A stretch of DNA of 64,000 nt from Amoebophrya sp. A120 (taxonomy: Eukaryota > Sar > Dinophyceae > Syndiniales > Amoebophryaceae), in assembly GCA_905178155.1 (NCBI GenBank), contig CAJINV010000005.1, positions 8,812,903-8,876,902 on the forward strand. The letters run 5' to 3'. Positions 23,901-34,643 of the stretch are shown here, piece after piece (the first letter of the stretch is position 1; every line of letters begins with the position of its first letter). The notes under the pieces were generated by a model. It searched no databases and had not been told where the DNA came from. It saw only the letters and a list, made by a program, of their open reading frames with translations. Position numbers and translations under genes: made by a program.

Positions 23901-25001
23901 AAGTGGGCAACTTTTGCTGCCTATGCATGAGAGATTCTTCTGTGTTCTGAAATGCGCATCACAAGTTTGTATTCCTCCCGACCCAGACATTTTTGCACTT
24001 GATAATTCGGTCCAGAGGTACTTGGAAAAAATGTCGTCATTGTTGAAGATCCGCTGCATCTGCAGCTGCATAGGAAGATGTTGAGTCGATGACGTTTGCT
24101 GTTCACCACCTCCATCATGAAGATAAAAACCCCCAGTACTACCAGCTCCTGTTTTACAACTACTCCTGTCCGCGATCGTCAGTCTGCCAATGTCCTTCAC
24201 GGTGAGAAATTTGCAAAGCTGAAGTAACAGCTGATCGTTCTCCAGAATCGCTTCCTGTAAGACAGATTTTCGTCTTTTGACGAAAACTTGTTCCCCGGAG
24301 ACGTTGAAGAGAAGGTCCTCGTCTTCCAAAAACTCCGTACCATCCAATGGCATCGTACTGCGGATGCTCGTTCCGGTGAATACGGAAGAGGACCCCGCGC
24401 GGGTGGAAACTTCGGAAAAACCGCGATTGTCTTTATCAAGCAGGAGCGACGATCCGGTGGTTCCGTACTGCTTGTCGCCTAGTCCAGCGGGCTTCGCATT
24501 TCCACCGGCCAAAGCGCCGTTAATATCCACGAAGTCTAGCTTGCAGGCAACGGTCCGCCGTCTCTTCCCAAACGGGGCGCGCTCCTCTAGCCCTAGGGGG
24601 GTTTCAAGATCGTGTTCTTCGGAGGCGAAAATCTCATTCTCTAGCAATAGACTGCCTTCGCCAGCAGTCGCACTCTGCCTGCGCTTCTTGTGGACGAGCA
24701 GCTTCTTGCCGTCACGGATGAACTTTTTCAGATCCGGCGCACTCATCTTGTTGAGCGCGAGAAAAATTACGGCTGCGGAAATGAGAGCGAGGTAGAACGC
24801 GAAAGTTATGTCAAGTCTTTGTCTTGCGTCTTCTACTGGTTGATAGTACAACCTTACAGTTTCTTTTCCTGAGAAAAAGGAAGAAAAAATGGAAGAAACG
24901 GACAGCTCTGGTTCCTCTTTTGCAAAAAAATAGTCAAAATTGTCAAGAAACTGTTCGAAGAAGCTTTTTGGCTTTTCTTCGGGTAGGAAAAGGCTCAACA
25001 T
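14946..25001 (-). CDS. Giant F-box/kelch-repeat protein with a membrane segment (~2,750 aa)
   Basis: Exons: 24005-25001, ~23651-23752, 20180-~23509, 16945-19907, 16599-16693, 15930-16376, 15647-15720, 15456-15497, 14946-15193. A hydrophobic helix (AFYLALISAAVIFLALNKM) lies at about residue 75. An F-box-like stretch (LLLQLCKFLTVKDIGRLTIADRS) near residue 265 is followed by IFSKYLWTEL, as in F-box proteins. Six or so kelch blades are scattered over 2,000 residues: HPREGHALCQ...LFAWSGF, RMHYGHSMVTL, CEILVYGGFLSGG, GRSYHSC...LVVFFGGITDGG, PPARFGHTMFF...LFLFGGG, RCHMACQIG...IVFFGGG, GAAVAVRDTMYVVGGWVG. Long Ser/Ala/Gly/Gln/Asp linkers and a Glu/Arg coiled coil (16599-16693) separate them. F-box/kelch proteins usually supply substrates to SCF ubiquitin ligases; that role is inferred here. 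The membrane helix is unusual for the family. Confidence 0.75.
15194..15455. mobile_element. Introner, family A, F-box/kelch gene
   Basis: TATGGATTGC at left, ACATTTGATA at right, so the outer 10-mers do not match each other; duplication CAAGT. Confidence 0.9.
15498..15646. mobile_element. Introner, family B, F-box/kelch gene
   Basis: TATCCTGTGC at left, GCAGTTCATA at right; duplication CCACC. Sits inside a kelch blade; splicing restores VFFGGGRRAANELLCFNL. Confidence 0.9.
15721..15929. mobile_element. Introner, family D, F-box/kelch gene
   Basis: TCTGCAAGAAAAAAACTGTG at left, CACAGTTTTTTCCTTGGATA at right; duplication TCGGG. Confidence 0.9.
16377..16598. mobile_element. Introner, family C, F-box/kelch gene
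   Basis: TATGAGAGTGCACAAACCCC at left, TTGTACACTGTCATA at right, with the CCTCATTTGT/ACAAATGAGG inner pair; duplication AGCC. Confidence 0.9.
16694..16944. mobile_element. Introner, family A, F-box/kelch gene
   Basis: TATGCATCGCAAATATGTCT at left, GCAGTTGATA at right; duplication GTTC. Confidence 0.85.
19908..20179. mobile_element. Introner, family C, with a perfect 47-bp palindrome
   Basis: TATGACAGTGTACTACTCCC at left, GTTGTGCACTCTCATA at right; duplication AGGAG. At 20004-20050 two 23-bp arms are exact inverted copies around a single base. Confidence 0.9.
23510..23650. other. Intron of F-box/kelch gene, introner-like interior, no clear termini
   Basis: Between exons encoding ...DYLYYLPRKYP and ...AEISPKTPEEE lies ~140 bp with several GCATGACAA/TTGTCATGC motifs of introner interiors. 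I cannot find matching terminal inverted repeats, and ACACGT occurs at both possible junctions. Boundaries are approximate. It may be a decayed introner. Confidence 0.5.
23753..24004. mobile_element. Introner, family A, F-box/kelch gene
   Basis: CATCAAATGC (T to C at the first base) at left, GCACTTGATA at right; duplication ATTCG. Confidence 0.9.
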
Positions 25002-25319
25002 TTGGGAAAAAAAATGGTGGAAGGAACATCAAGAAACGTAGAGGCGGGCGAAGTACTTACACTGTTGAGAGAACGCAAATAAATGAAGCTTCTTGGCGGG
25101 TAACTAATCTGATCTCTTCCTTAGGCTTCTTGGTGCAGCGGCCCATAGAAGATAGAATACTCTAATCTCAAGAACTCTAGGAAAAACTACTATGTGAAGG
25201 CAGGTACTAGGCGTGAATATCTATGAATGTTGTAGTATGGATACACGACAATGCTGTTGGTGAGCGAAGCGCAAGTGGCACTTGTGCGCCGATTATAATC
25301 TTATATTTTTCTTCGCACA

Positions 25320-25835
25320 CTACAGTACCGCATCCTGCTATCGAAGAAAAAAAGTTCGTCACGATCACTCATGCGCATTCTTGCAATACAAAATAAAAAT
25401 TGTTTGTCATGCGTAAAAATGCATCACAGCCAAACTTTATTAGGGATTTCCCTAGTGTTTCTGCAATACAAGGAAAGTTTGTGATGCTGAGAAAATTTGT
25501 AATGCAAAACCTGCAAGTTAGTGACTGTGACAAACTTTTTTCTCTCCATACCTGCGGTAAGAACTGTACTAGGTGCTTATAGGTGCTGTCCCAAGTAGTC
25601 CATGCTCCTGGCACCCGCCTGGCTCCGTCGTGCACCAGGAAGTTGTAATGCTAATGCCGGACAAGCAAATAAAACTAGGGGGTCTACAAAGAACTACCTC
25701 TCGCCTATGCTACATCATCCGCGGTCAATAGCAAGGGTCACTGCGAGGAAGAAGATTTTTACGGTGCATATTATGCTATGGTATATGATCGAAGCCACGG
25801 CATTGGCGCCGAGCTGACGTCCACGTTGCAAAGTG
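25320..25835 (-). CDS. Small membrane protein gene, unrecognised, 5' end undefined
   Basis: Three exons are visible: about 25722-25835, 25551-25650 and 25320-25337, with TAG at 25320-25322. The first encodes QLGANAVASIIYHSIICTVK followed by IFFLAVTLAIDR, a likely membrane helix. The second encodes NFLVHDGARRVPGAWTTWDS and more. The third adds DAVL and stop. The 213-bp intron 25338-25550 is an introner with GT-AG on the transcript strand. The exon at 25722-25835 begins after an A-run ending in AG, so more upstream exons probably exist, but I cannot find them before 26200. No family recognised. The assignment rests on frame continuity and splice sites only. Confidence 0.45.
25338..25550. mobile_element. 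Introner, family K (only copy seen), with GT-AG ends
   Basis: CTATCGAAGAAAAAAAGTTC at left is inverted as CAAACTTTTTTCTCTCCATA at right; duplication CCTG. On the minus strand the intron reads CAG|GTATGG...GATAG|CAGG, so here insertion created or used canonical splice dinucleotides. Confidence 0.75.
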
Positions 25836-26949
25836 CTTTTTTTTTCGGTGTAGTACTAGTTCCGACTCATGAGAGCGAGAAAAACTAGACATATATCCTG
25901 TCACTACTTGCGATGACCGTCTTCATCACGTCCTCCGACTCATAGCATCCTTGAAGTTACACTGATCAGTACGCACCGCTTCCGCTCTACTAGGGAGTTG
26001 TTGCGCTAGCCGCGTAGTAGTTGCGTGCGTAAAAAAATCGACCGACTTGAAGATTGAGAAACAGCCATAGCTGTATCGAGAATGAAAAAAACGTGACCGA
26101 AATTCGTTTGATTCTTATGGCGTCGGTCTTGTAGCTCTGTGTCGCCTTCAATAAAGCAGAAGCAGTTCGTTTTTGTGGTCTTCGTCTTTCGGGTGGTCAT
26201 CTCCACTGTGATGCAAATTTCATACTTTTTGCTGTCATATCAATTTAAGTACTTGCCACCGGTTCCGGTAGGAACGTTAGTGCCAGAAAGGAACAACGAC
26301 AACAGTAAATCTTCACCACTGCGGCCTCATAGTTGTAGCCCATCTCTCATTCTTGTCGAAGCAGAGAGTCACCATCTTTATCTTTTTTTTCGTTTTTAGT
26401 TTGGAAGAAATTTCATAATCCTTCCTGTGTGGCCGATTTCTTGGCGGGTAGTGCTGTGTACTCTTTTTTTGGGGCATCTCCTACTTCAAGCACGTCTTAG
26501 CTGTGCCAGCAGGTCTTACTAAGGAGAGAATCTCGTGCGGTAGCACGAGCAGCGCACCTGTTCATGTTCATCTCACCATTGATACAAAAGCAAAACATTT
26601 TCCGGTTTTTTTGCAAGCACGGCTTTTGAATATGACCTGTTGTTCACCATCATTTTGCCCATACCTCTGCTAGTATATTAGTGGTTTTGATGAAGTTCTT
26701 CTGCCATGTTTTTTTCATCTCACAGCAAACTAGAAGACCCTATTCTCCTCTGTAGCTTGTAAACTGAATTTTTTTCCAAAAATTCGGCATCTTCAAGGTC
26801 TTCTCAAGCTGTGAAGTTGTGCTTCGGGTCGTTCTATGGCTGGATTATCGGCGGCGTGTCCGATGAAGAAAGTAGACCACTCGTTCTCGCAGGTCGTGAT
26901 ACTACTAGCGTGTTGTAGTTCACCAAGCCCGTCAAAACAAGCATCAGAC
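25836..26949. other. Intergenic, no supported gene
   Basis: AT-rich with homopolymer T runs. Short open frames on both strands show no domain, signal peptide or plausible splice partners. Upstream exons of the small membrane-protein gene may lie in the first few hundred bases. Confidence 0.5.
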
Positions 26950-27790
26950 TGCGAGGTCGCGGAGGTGGAGGTGGTCTACTCTACTTACTCTTCATTCTGC
27001 ATGATCCCTAAAACTAGAACTAAAAATATAGCCGCCGGGGCGGAGGTAGTGAGGTCGGTGGCGTTTTCTTGCCGACCGTTGCCTTGGCCACGGCTTTGCT
27101 TTTTCTGGGCCCGCCATGCCGCCGTGGGTAAGGTTATGCCGCACGGCATGGCGGCCGGTTGAAAAACATGGCAGATATTTGGCAAATTTTCGAAATTCCT
27201 GTCCGGAAGCCAGCCCCGACGCTATGGAGCCGATCCGGGCGCCACGGGGGGCGCCCAAAAACCGAAGAAAAATCGGGCCCATAGCATGCGGATTGGCTTC
27301 TCGCGTCTCGCGCGCTTTTTCTTTTTTGCGTTTTTATTTTTCGCGCCGGCGCTTTTTGCAAAGCTTCTCCCGCTTAGAAACCGGCGAAAAGGCGGCCGCT
27401 TTCGCGGCTGCCCAAAATGCTTCGAAATCGCGGCCGTGCCATGCGGTTTCGCTGTTCTGATTTTTGGCGCGTTTTTTTCGGGCGCCCTTTTGGGCACCCC
27501 AAATCGCCAGAAGCTAAGGCGGTGGGCGCCTCAGAAGGGCACCCCTTTTACCGGCGCCCCTGCGTCGTTTTATCAAGCGGCGACCGATAGTTTCCGCAGG
27601 CGATTCGTTGAAGACAAAGCCAAACAGGCTTGTACGCTGCGAGCTTTTTCATGCAAAAAAACTCTCTGTAGGCTTGAAAACTGCCGGTCGTTTTCTTAGG
27701 CTTGAAAACTCTCTGCAGGTCGTGGAGGTGGAGGTGGTCTACTCTACTTACTCTTCATTCTGCATGATCCCTAAAACTAGAACTACAAAA
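26950..27790. repeat. GC-rich island bounded by ~75-bp direct repeats
   Basis: About 75 bp beginning CTGCGAGGTCGCGGAGGTGG (26950) recurs from 27713 with only a few mismatches, including TCTGCATGATCCCTAAAACT in both. Between them lie ~690 bp of markedly GC-rich DNA with palindromes (GGGCGCC...GGCGCCC near 27238-27257; CCGCCATGCCG...CGGCATGGCGG near 27111-27154). Open frames run in several frames at once, a GC effect. I see no recognisable protein. Confidence 0.7.
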
Positions 27791-28158
27791 CGAGGTCGAG
27801 CTACGAAATAACTTTTTGTTGATCAGCTGCTCCTGCACCATCTTACGATTTTTCAACGCGGAGTTCTATGCGGTAACAGAAAAATAAATAAATGCGATAG
27901 TACAGCTGCAAAGCTATTTATCGTTGTTTTCGAAGAAGAGAGGGAGTTGTGAGAGAGTTTAGCAAGGGAAATATACTTCTAAGTGCCAAACCCAAACTTT
28001 GACGTGCACAAATGCGATAATTACTTATGTCTGTTAAATATAGCTTGTTCTCAAAACAAAATCCCGATTGCTTCAGCACTTCAATTTTTTCAAAAAGGGT
28101 CCTCGTGGTCCTAGAGATGTTATGTTTTTTTCACCCAAACATCACATTCCTCGAACTT
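27791..28158. other. Intergenic, no supported gene
   Basis: AT-rich sequence between the GC-rich island and the two-helix membrane-protein gene. Nothing recognisable. Confidence 0.5.
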
Positions 28159-28605
28159 TTATCTTCTGCCACTTGTTCTCATATTTTTCCCGTACCGCAA
28201 CTGGTGTTCTTCCCGGTGTTGTTCTGGCACAAGGATGTAGCTGTTGCGCGACCGCGGGCTCTCAATGTCCTCGTCCTCATCAGTGATGTAGTACGTCCTG
28301 CCACTCCGCACGCCTTCCGATCCGCCCGCGCCGATTCGCATCAGCACCGAATCACGGCGATGCGCGCAGGGCCAGTAGGCCCAGAGCCACGGGACGCAGC
28401 CGAGGACGAAAAACGTCGCCCCGGGGAGCAAGGTGCACACGTGGTGGAGCATCTGCCGCCGCGTGGCTTCGTCCTTCGGGTCTACACGTAGATACACGTC
28501 GAAGATCTGCAGAATGGCGTCGGCAAAGTAGAAAACGCAGCCGATTGTGAACAGCACCGCCGTCCAAAAATCCGCCGACCACTGCGTGGGCCCCGGCATC
28601 GACAT
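28159..28605 (-). CDS. Small predicted two-helix membrane protein (148 aa)
   Basis: Single exon from ATG at 28605 to the stop at 28159. An in-frame stop lies shortly upstream, so this Met is the likely start. Two hydrophobic helices (FWTAVLFTIGCVFYFADAIL near residue 13; ATFFVLGCVPWLWAYW near residue 64) flank a charged linker DPKDEATRRQ. The C-terminal ~60 residues are polar and acidic (TDEDEDIESPRSRN), probably cytosolic. No family recognised. The body is GC-richer than its flanks, as for other exons here. No introner. Confidence 0.6.
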   Translation of the reverse strand: MSMPGPTQWSADFWTAVLFTIGCVFYFADAILQIFDVYLRVDPKDEATRRQMLHHVCTLLPGATFFVLGCVPWLWAYWPCAHRRDSVLMRIGAGGSEGVRSGRTYYITDEDEDIESPRSRNSYILVPEQHREEHQLRYGKNMRTSGRR

Positions 28606-29763
28606 GGGTGTTTTGGTTCCACTTGTTCTTCTGGAGTCTACTTTCCAATTTCAATGGCTCCTGGTCCTGCTACAGATACAATTTCTTTTTGTTTTTCTGG
28701 CCCAAGTACTAGGGACGGCGCCCCTGCGGTCGTGAGAGTGTTGCTCGGGGTCGGAGGTTTTATTCCTGCAAAACCTTGCCATTCAGTTCGATACTACCGT
28801 TTGGGTAAAAACAAACTTGTGGTGGGAAGATCCTGCAGGTACAGGAAACGGAAGGATATGATCAATCGATGCGATTTATACGAATTCTTAAAGGATGTAG
28901 GTGAATTGTGAATGTGAAGATGGTAAAAGTTTTTAAGAGTAGTTGTGTTGCTGTAAGAGTGATTTCGACATGAGCATGACGGAGTGGAGTATCATGAGAA
29001 GTACAAGGAAAATGAAATGCCCATGACGGGGCGCATTTAAGATTTTCATTTTTCGAAACAAACAGCTACAGCCCGTGTAGTGCGTGCTGGCTGCGTGATA
29101 AACATTTTGATTTCATTACCGACTTACCGACAGATGAAAAGGATCTCATGAGAGGACCGACAGAGCAGAGATCGATGAAACAGAAGGTGTTTGGATCTTT
29201 CTTGCGAAGCATGACAACATGTTGGTGATTTACAAACCCTCTTTTACTACTACACCGATGAAATTACTATACTTGTTTCCAAAACCGACAGTTTTAATAT
29301 GATCCGAGCCCGACATTGAATATATTTTCGGGTCCATATCCATGGAGCAGAACTTTCTGTTACTGTTTCATCATGATCATAGGTTTTCGCAAGTGTTTGC
29401 AGAACTTGTTGCTGTTTCAGGAGGACCAGCAACGCGATTGATGCATCGGAAACTCCCCAAAAGAGTCGCTTACGACCTTTTTCAGAGCTGGGTAGTAGTA
29501 CACCAAGCAACATTCATCGCCCGAGATGCTACGTTCCTCAAAGTAGAAGATAAAAAACAAAAAAGTCGCTGTTTTAGTTTCTCTTTCTGCAGAATGGAAA
29601 ACTTCAACTCATTCACTTTTATCGTCCTTGCCAGATTTATTTTCCAACAAGCAAGAGTTCCCATCTCCTTCTGCACACTAGTTTCCAGGAACCTTGAAGA
29701 TTCCTTGTTGTCGCGGCAAGAATGCTTGTTCTGTCTATAGAATCCGCTTGTATTTTTCGCGGC
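28606..29763. other. Intergenic, no supported gene
   Basis: A minus-strand stretch at about 28640-28735 reads GAPSLVLGPEKQKEIVSV and could be an upstream exon of the preceding gene, but no consistent splice joins it. The rest is AT-rich without features. Confidence 0.45.
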
Positions 29764-32700
29764 TCAACAAGATGAAATCATCTCATTCTTCAAAAACCTC
29801 TGCCAGATCTTGTTTTGCCCGGTGGAGACCAAAAACTTGGGCAGTTCCTCGACCGTCTTCCACTCGAAGTTGCGCTCGCAGCACTCTACGGATTTCGTAT
29901 TCTCATCCACCTCCCTGGCGTAAATATGGTAGTAGTGGACCTGCGAGCTGAAGACGTGCTTCACGGGTTCTTTATCCTCGGTGATCTTCAGAAATAAAGA
30001 ACTACCGCTTTTAACAGTACTACTGCTCTGCTTCTTCGATGAAGTAGAAACACAATCCCCTCCTTTTGATGATCCCGTTGCTGTGGATGAAAATCGCAGG
30101 TGCGGAAATCTGTATTGCCCCAGGAGCAGCGTGCCCTCGGATTCTCGTATTACGGCGATCTTGTTCATCTTCGTGCGATTTTCCTTTTGATGCTGACCCG
30201 ATGCCAATTTGCTCGCCGATTGTTCTCTTGAGAAGAGGATCACGACATCAAAATTTTTTTCCGGGACCTGCTTCTTCTTCTCCTTCCGCCCGATCAAAGA
30301 GATGGCCTCGATGTCGGGGTTTGAATTTAGTGTCCCCGCCGGTTTTTTGCCACTTCTCCCATGCGTAGAAAACGCCCTGCAGTGGCTCTGGACCGGGCAG
30401 TTTTTACAGTCTGGGTTGTCTGGAGTGCAAACCGTGGCGCCGAGCTCCATCACCGCCTGGTTCACAGCGCCGGGAATGTTTTTGATGACAGTACTGCAGC
30501 CGGCGCCCTTTGTCATGCTGGAAGAGGAAGAGGAGAAGGACGCAGCTGCTGAGGAAGATAAGGACGCCGCCGCCGTCAAATTGTCCATTACCTCCCACAA
30601 CCAGTCCCCGTTCGGCAAAGGAGCCTTGGTCTTCTTGGTCGACGCACGCGGCGCACCACTTAGATGAGCAGCTTTCGTCGAGAGGAAGTTCCCTGGTTTG
30701 CCCAGGTTACTGGGCATAGGGCCGGTGATGTGGAAAAGTCGGTGCAATATCGCGTGCGAATATGTCCGGGTCTGGAGGAGTGCAGCCGTTTGTTTCATGC
30801 AGTTTCCGCATCTGAGAGACGGTCTGGCATGCGCGTAAAGCATGACAAATTCTGCGGAGGTCTCTCCATGCCTAGTTTGCATGAGACATGCTCTGTCTTG
30901 GGCACCAGAATGAATCTGGCGTCTTTTTCTGACTACGCAACACAGACTTTTCCCTGTTCGGGAATCTGCATCACAAGTTGCAACCTGCTTCCAGACCCAC
31001 ACATATTTATATATTGCAATCCATATGCAAAACCCGGGCGACATTCCCGTCCACCACGCCGACTTTTTCGCCGTTCGCTATCGACGCCACGGCAGACGCG
31101 GTGTAGGGGCCGATACCGGGGAGGAGCTGCAGTTCCGCGCGAGTTTTGGGGAGCTTATCCTGTGCGAAAGTATCGTACTCGTACCGTAGTAATTGCATTC
31201 GTGCATTACAATTTTTTTTTCTCAAGGTAAATCCGCATGACAAATTTTATTTCTCATGCTGGGGAAATTTGTAATACATTCAGACGAGTACGATACTTTT
31301 GCACAGGATAGAGCTGGATTCTCGTAGATGCTTGTCCTACTTTCGCGCCACCTGCTGCCTGTAGTTGTAACACGGTTTCCGCGACTTTCTTCAGGTTTCT
31401 CGCCCGATTGTAGTATCCGAGGCCCGCCCAGTGTTCTTATGACAGTGCACAATTTCCCCTCCCCCTCATTTGTCATGCAAATATACCTAATGCACGCCTC
31501 GGCTCTTGGCACAGTTTGCATGACAAGACGTTCTGGCAGCCCAAATTATAGCACTAAACTCCTGTCCAATTTTGTCATGCAAAACCTGTACTCTTGCTGA
31601 CGCTTGTGTTGCTGTTCATGCGATACAAACGACGGGGAAGCAAAGTTGTGCACTTTCATAGCTCTAGCACTCGGTCCATGTTTTTCTCCTCCGCCAGGTC
31701 CTGTAAACTCGGCCAGGTCGTGCACCACTTTTCCCAGTAGGGGATCACGGCGGTAACCCGGGTCTGCTGCAGCATGTATGAGCGTGCACAACCCCTCCTC
31801 GTTCTCATAAATTTCTCATGCAAAACACCAACTCCAGACTGTCCCTCCTGTCACCATTATGCATGACAAGTTCTGGTAGGAGCCCAAATAGCATGACTAC
31901 ACTTCATTGTAGCTTTGTCATGCAAAACCGGCATTCGTGCTGATGCTTGTATTGCTGTTCATGCTATACAAATGAGGGGGAGAGTTGTGCACTGTCATAG
32001 CATGATTTCCGACACCAGAATCTTGTACGACGGGTCGTTTTTTATCTTCTCCCAGTCCTATCAACTGTAAAAATGTCTGGGTCTGGAAGACTGCAACTTG
32101 TCATGCTGATTTTGAATTCTAAAAAAATCTGTATTGCATGGGCAGCAAAGAGCGTCCAAGTTTTGCTACACGGAAAGAGCATTTCTCATGCGGTATAGGC
32201 ATCAGGAGGCCCTCACAAAATCTGTGATGCTAGGGCATGCATCACAGACATCAGAAGTTATGCAAAGTGTGCATGACAAACCCGGAAATCTTCCAGACCC
32301 AGACATTTTTACATTTGATAAGTCCCGCCACGGCAGGGCCCGTTTGTGTTTCTCATACCACGTGACTAATTGCTGCTGAAGCGCGGGGTAGTTGATGTTG
32401 ATAATGTTGGTGGTGGAAGAACCTACTGTAGTCGTGGTTGCCGCACTTCTAGAGGAGAAGTCGATTTTCGAAAGTTGGGCGAAGTAATTCTTTGCGTGTT
32501 GGTCCTCTTCGGTACTGCTGGAACTCCCGGTCATCTTCCCGGTTTTCTCGTCAATCAGGCTGTTTTCTCTTCCGGCATGTGTTTTCTTCCCCGCTTCTTT
32601 ACCGTGGTTTTCTCCTGCAGATGACCCTGCTGCTGTTGTTCCTGCTGCTTTGCTGCTGGTTTTGATGTTTTTCGCCGGCCTTATTTTGTCATTCGCCTTC

Positions 32701-33122
32701 TTCACCCGGGGCTCTTTGCTTGACGGGGCGCCGCCGCTGAATTTTGGTGCCAGAGCAGACTTTCCATTGGACGCATTTGCTTTGCCCGACGGTCGTGCAG
32801 ATGAAGCAGCTTTACTGCCGGAAAGTCTCGACGTCGACGTCTTAGTAGTCATTTTCCGGGTCGCTCCCGCCGCGGCAGAACTTTTGTTAGTACGACTACC
32901 TCCTGCCACGGCCTTTGCAGTCTTTGCTGCTGCCGTGACCGCCGCCCCACCGGTTTTGCTTTTGTCCGCCGTTTTCTTCATCGCGATCTTTTTACTTGTA
33001 TTCGCCTCCTCGACGTCCTCTTCTGGTGCTGGGGCGACACGTTTCATGTTCTTCGTAGTTCCCAGCATAGAAGGAGGCGGAGCGGAAAAAGTATTGGTAG
33101 TCGGCGGGATGCGAGAGGGCAT
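29764..33122 (-). CDS. mutY: A/G-specific adenine-DNA glycosylase (MutY family)
   Basis: Exons: 32321-33122, 32000-32058, 31661-31776, 31311-31437, 31026-31155, 29764-30747 (~730 aa). The conserved order is clear: [51 protein letters not shown], the helix-hairpin-helix [15 protein letters not shown], the catalytic-Asp segment [25 protein letters not shown], and the iron-sulfur ligands C-X6-C-X2-C-X5-C ([17 protein letters not shown]). A C-terminal NUDIX-like region ([13 protein letters not shown]) follows, as in MutY/MUTYH, which recognises 8-oxoG. MutY removes adenine mispaired with 8-oxoguanine in base-excision repair. The ~230-residue N-terminus is Lys/Ala/Ser-rich and unlike bacterial MutY. 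Start chosen at 33122; a further upstream exon is possible. All five introns are introners, and their removal keeps the core in frame. Confidence 0.95.
30748..31025. mobile_element. Introner, family A, mutY
   Basis: TATCGCGTGCGAATATGTCC at left, GCAATCCATA at right; duplication TGCAA. Splits ARVLH from RLFHITGP just after the catalytic-Asp segment. Confidence 0.9.
31156..31310. mobile_element. Introner, family B, mutY
   Basis: TATCCTGTGCGAAAGTATCG and CGATACTTTTGCACAGGATA; perfect duplication GAGCT. A clean reference copy of family B. Confidence 0.95.
31438..31660. mobile_element. Introner, family C, mutY
   Basis: TATGACAGTGCACAATTTCC at left, TTGTGCACTTTCATA at right; duplication imperfect (GTTCT/GCTCT). 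Confidence 0.9.
31777..31999. mobile_element. Introner, family C, mutY
   Basis: TATGAGCGTGCACAACCCCT and GAGTTGTGCACTGTCATA; duplication GCATG. Interrupts the EIMLQQTRV motif at the Met codon. Confidence 0.9.
32059..32320. mobile_element. Introner, family A, mutY
   Basis: TATCAACTGTAAAAATGTCT and ACATTTGATA ends; duplication AGTCC. Confidence 0.95.
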
Positions 33123-34643
33123 GATGTTGTTGGACGTCTGGTGCGTCGTTCTCAAGGAGTCGAGTACACCAAGGGGATTTGTCGAAAGACTGGTCGTAGC
33201 TTTTCGTTACTAGCGTTTCTGATTTCTACTGTCGCTTTTTCACGATGTTTTCTGTAGCCGACTCCTGAATCAAGGTGCAACAACAATCATATATATCGAT
33301 AACATTCAATCAGGTTTCTGCGACGGGCAGTAAATACGAAAATGTCTCTGTCTCGACGTAGAAAGAAGTTTAGTACCTCTCGACAGAAGTCTTTCTCGGC
33401 AGAATTCTTTCTCACGTGATCGCAAGCTGTAACTTCTGTTGCCACCAAGCTACAACGAGCTGGAGGCACAATGCAACAATAGTACTTTCGTCTACCTAGT
33501 ACACGAAGTAGACAACACATCGCCCACATAGAAAGATTTTTGAGGCTCCCTAGGAAGAGATGAACGCGGTCGCCGACGCCGTTGAATTGCGATTATATTC
33601 GTCGTGTAATTATGCAGCACCATCTTCACAACGGTGATAGAGCCTTGAACATTTGATGCCATGCCCAGGCATGGAAAGAAAGAAAGTACAAGTACTTGAT
33701 GTTCTTTCAATTTAATCAATTTCCCGTTCCCCCCTCCAAGGGATCATGAATTATGCCAAACAGTAGACGCAGTTCAATGCGTCTTGCCATTCGCGTACTT
33801 ACGTACTTATCCGTGCTTCGACGACAAGGAGACTTCCTCCTTGCGCCGTGCTCCTGTTGGTTCTTCGCGGCTATGCATGATAATTGATTCAGGTCAAAAA
33901 ACAAAATGTAACTTTTGCATCTACTTCCGAAAAAGTTGTATATGAAGAAGAAGGAAAATAGCATCACATACAACCTTGCAGCTAGTACTTTGCCGCGAAG
34001 ATCGGGAAGATCGCCCAGGACGAGCGAAACAACATGATCGGCGAAGTAGACGCGCAAGACAAAAATGTGAAAATGAAAGATGGAGTTGGAAATAATAGAA
34101 ATGCCGACATTAGCATTACGTTGGTGGGCGAAGTAAAAAATTATAAACTGTTGCGTTGTAGATGTAGTTGTTAATAGTGAAGAAAAATGTTCAAAAAACG
34201 CAAAAGAAATACTGTGCACGCAACCCCGCATGTTGGCTGTACATGCGTCGTGCGATGATCTGTAAAATTAATCATTACCAAAATCGGGAATTATAGCAAT
34301 AGTGTATGAAAATAGTACCGTGTCAACATTCTATATGAAATCTCAAATCTGTACAGAACAACAACTCGGCGATAAAATACTTAGAATAGACAACGATAAA
34401 ATGGGAAAAAGTATAAAAGAACAACATGCAATCAAAAGCTATGTAGAACTAGAAGCAGAGCCGTACAATTTTCAAATGAGTTCCTCCACAAGGTGCTGCT
34501 GAAATGCCAGTGGAACGTGTGTGGTGTCTTCAAACAAAAGGTTCTCACGTCGTCGGTTCTGGTCTTCTAAAAGTAAGTACTCAAATACCGCACAGTTTTT
34601 GCAGTAAACACTAGGTTGCAATCTTAAAAAAAGCCTCCCGCTC
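33123..34643. other. Intergenic, no supported gene
   Basis: AT-rich; the 171-codon minus frame at 33716-34231 is Phe/Ile-rich noise without a domain. No introner termini. The region should hold the mutY 5' leader and the myosin 3' UTR. Confidence 0.55.

Noticed and set aside
27030-27715. GC-rich segment as a protein-coding gene or organelle insertion
   Set aside because: Frames are open on both strands through composition alone, and no protein or organelle gene is recognisable.
33716-34231. 171-codon minus-strand frame between mutY and myosin
   Set aside because: Phe/Ile-rich composition typical of AT-rich noncoding DNA; no recognisable motif.
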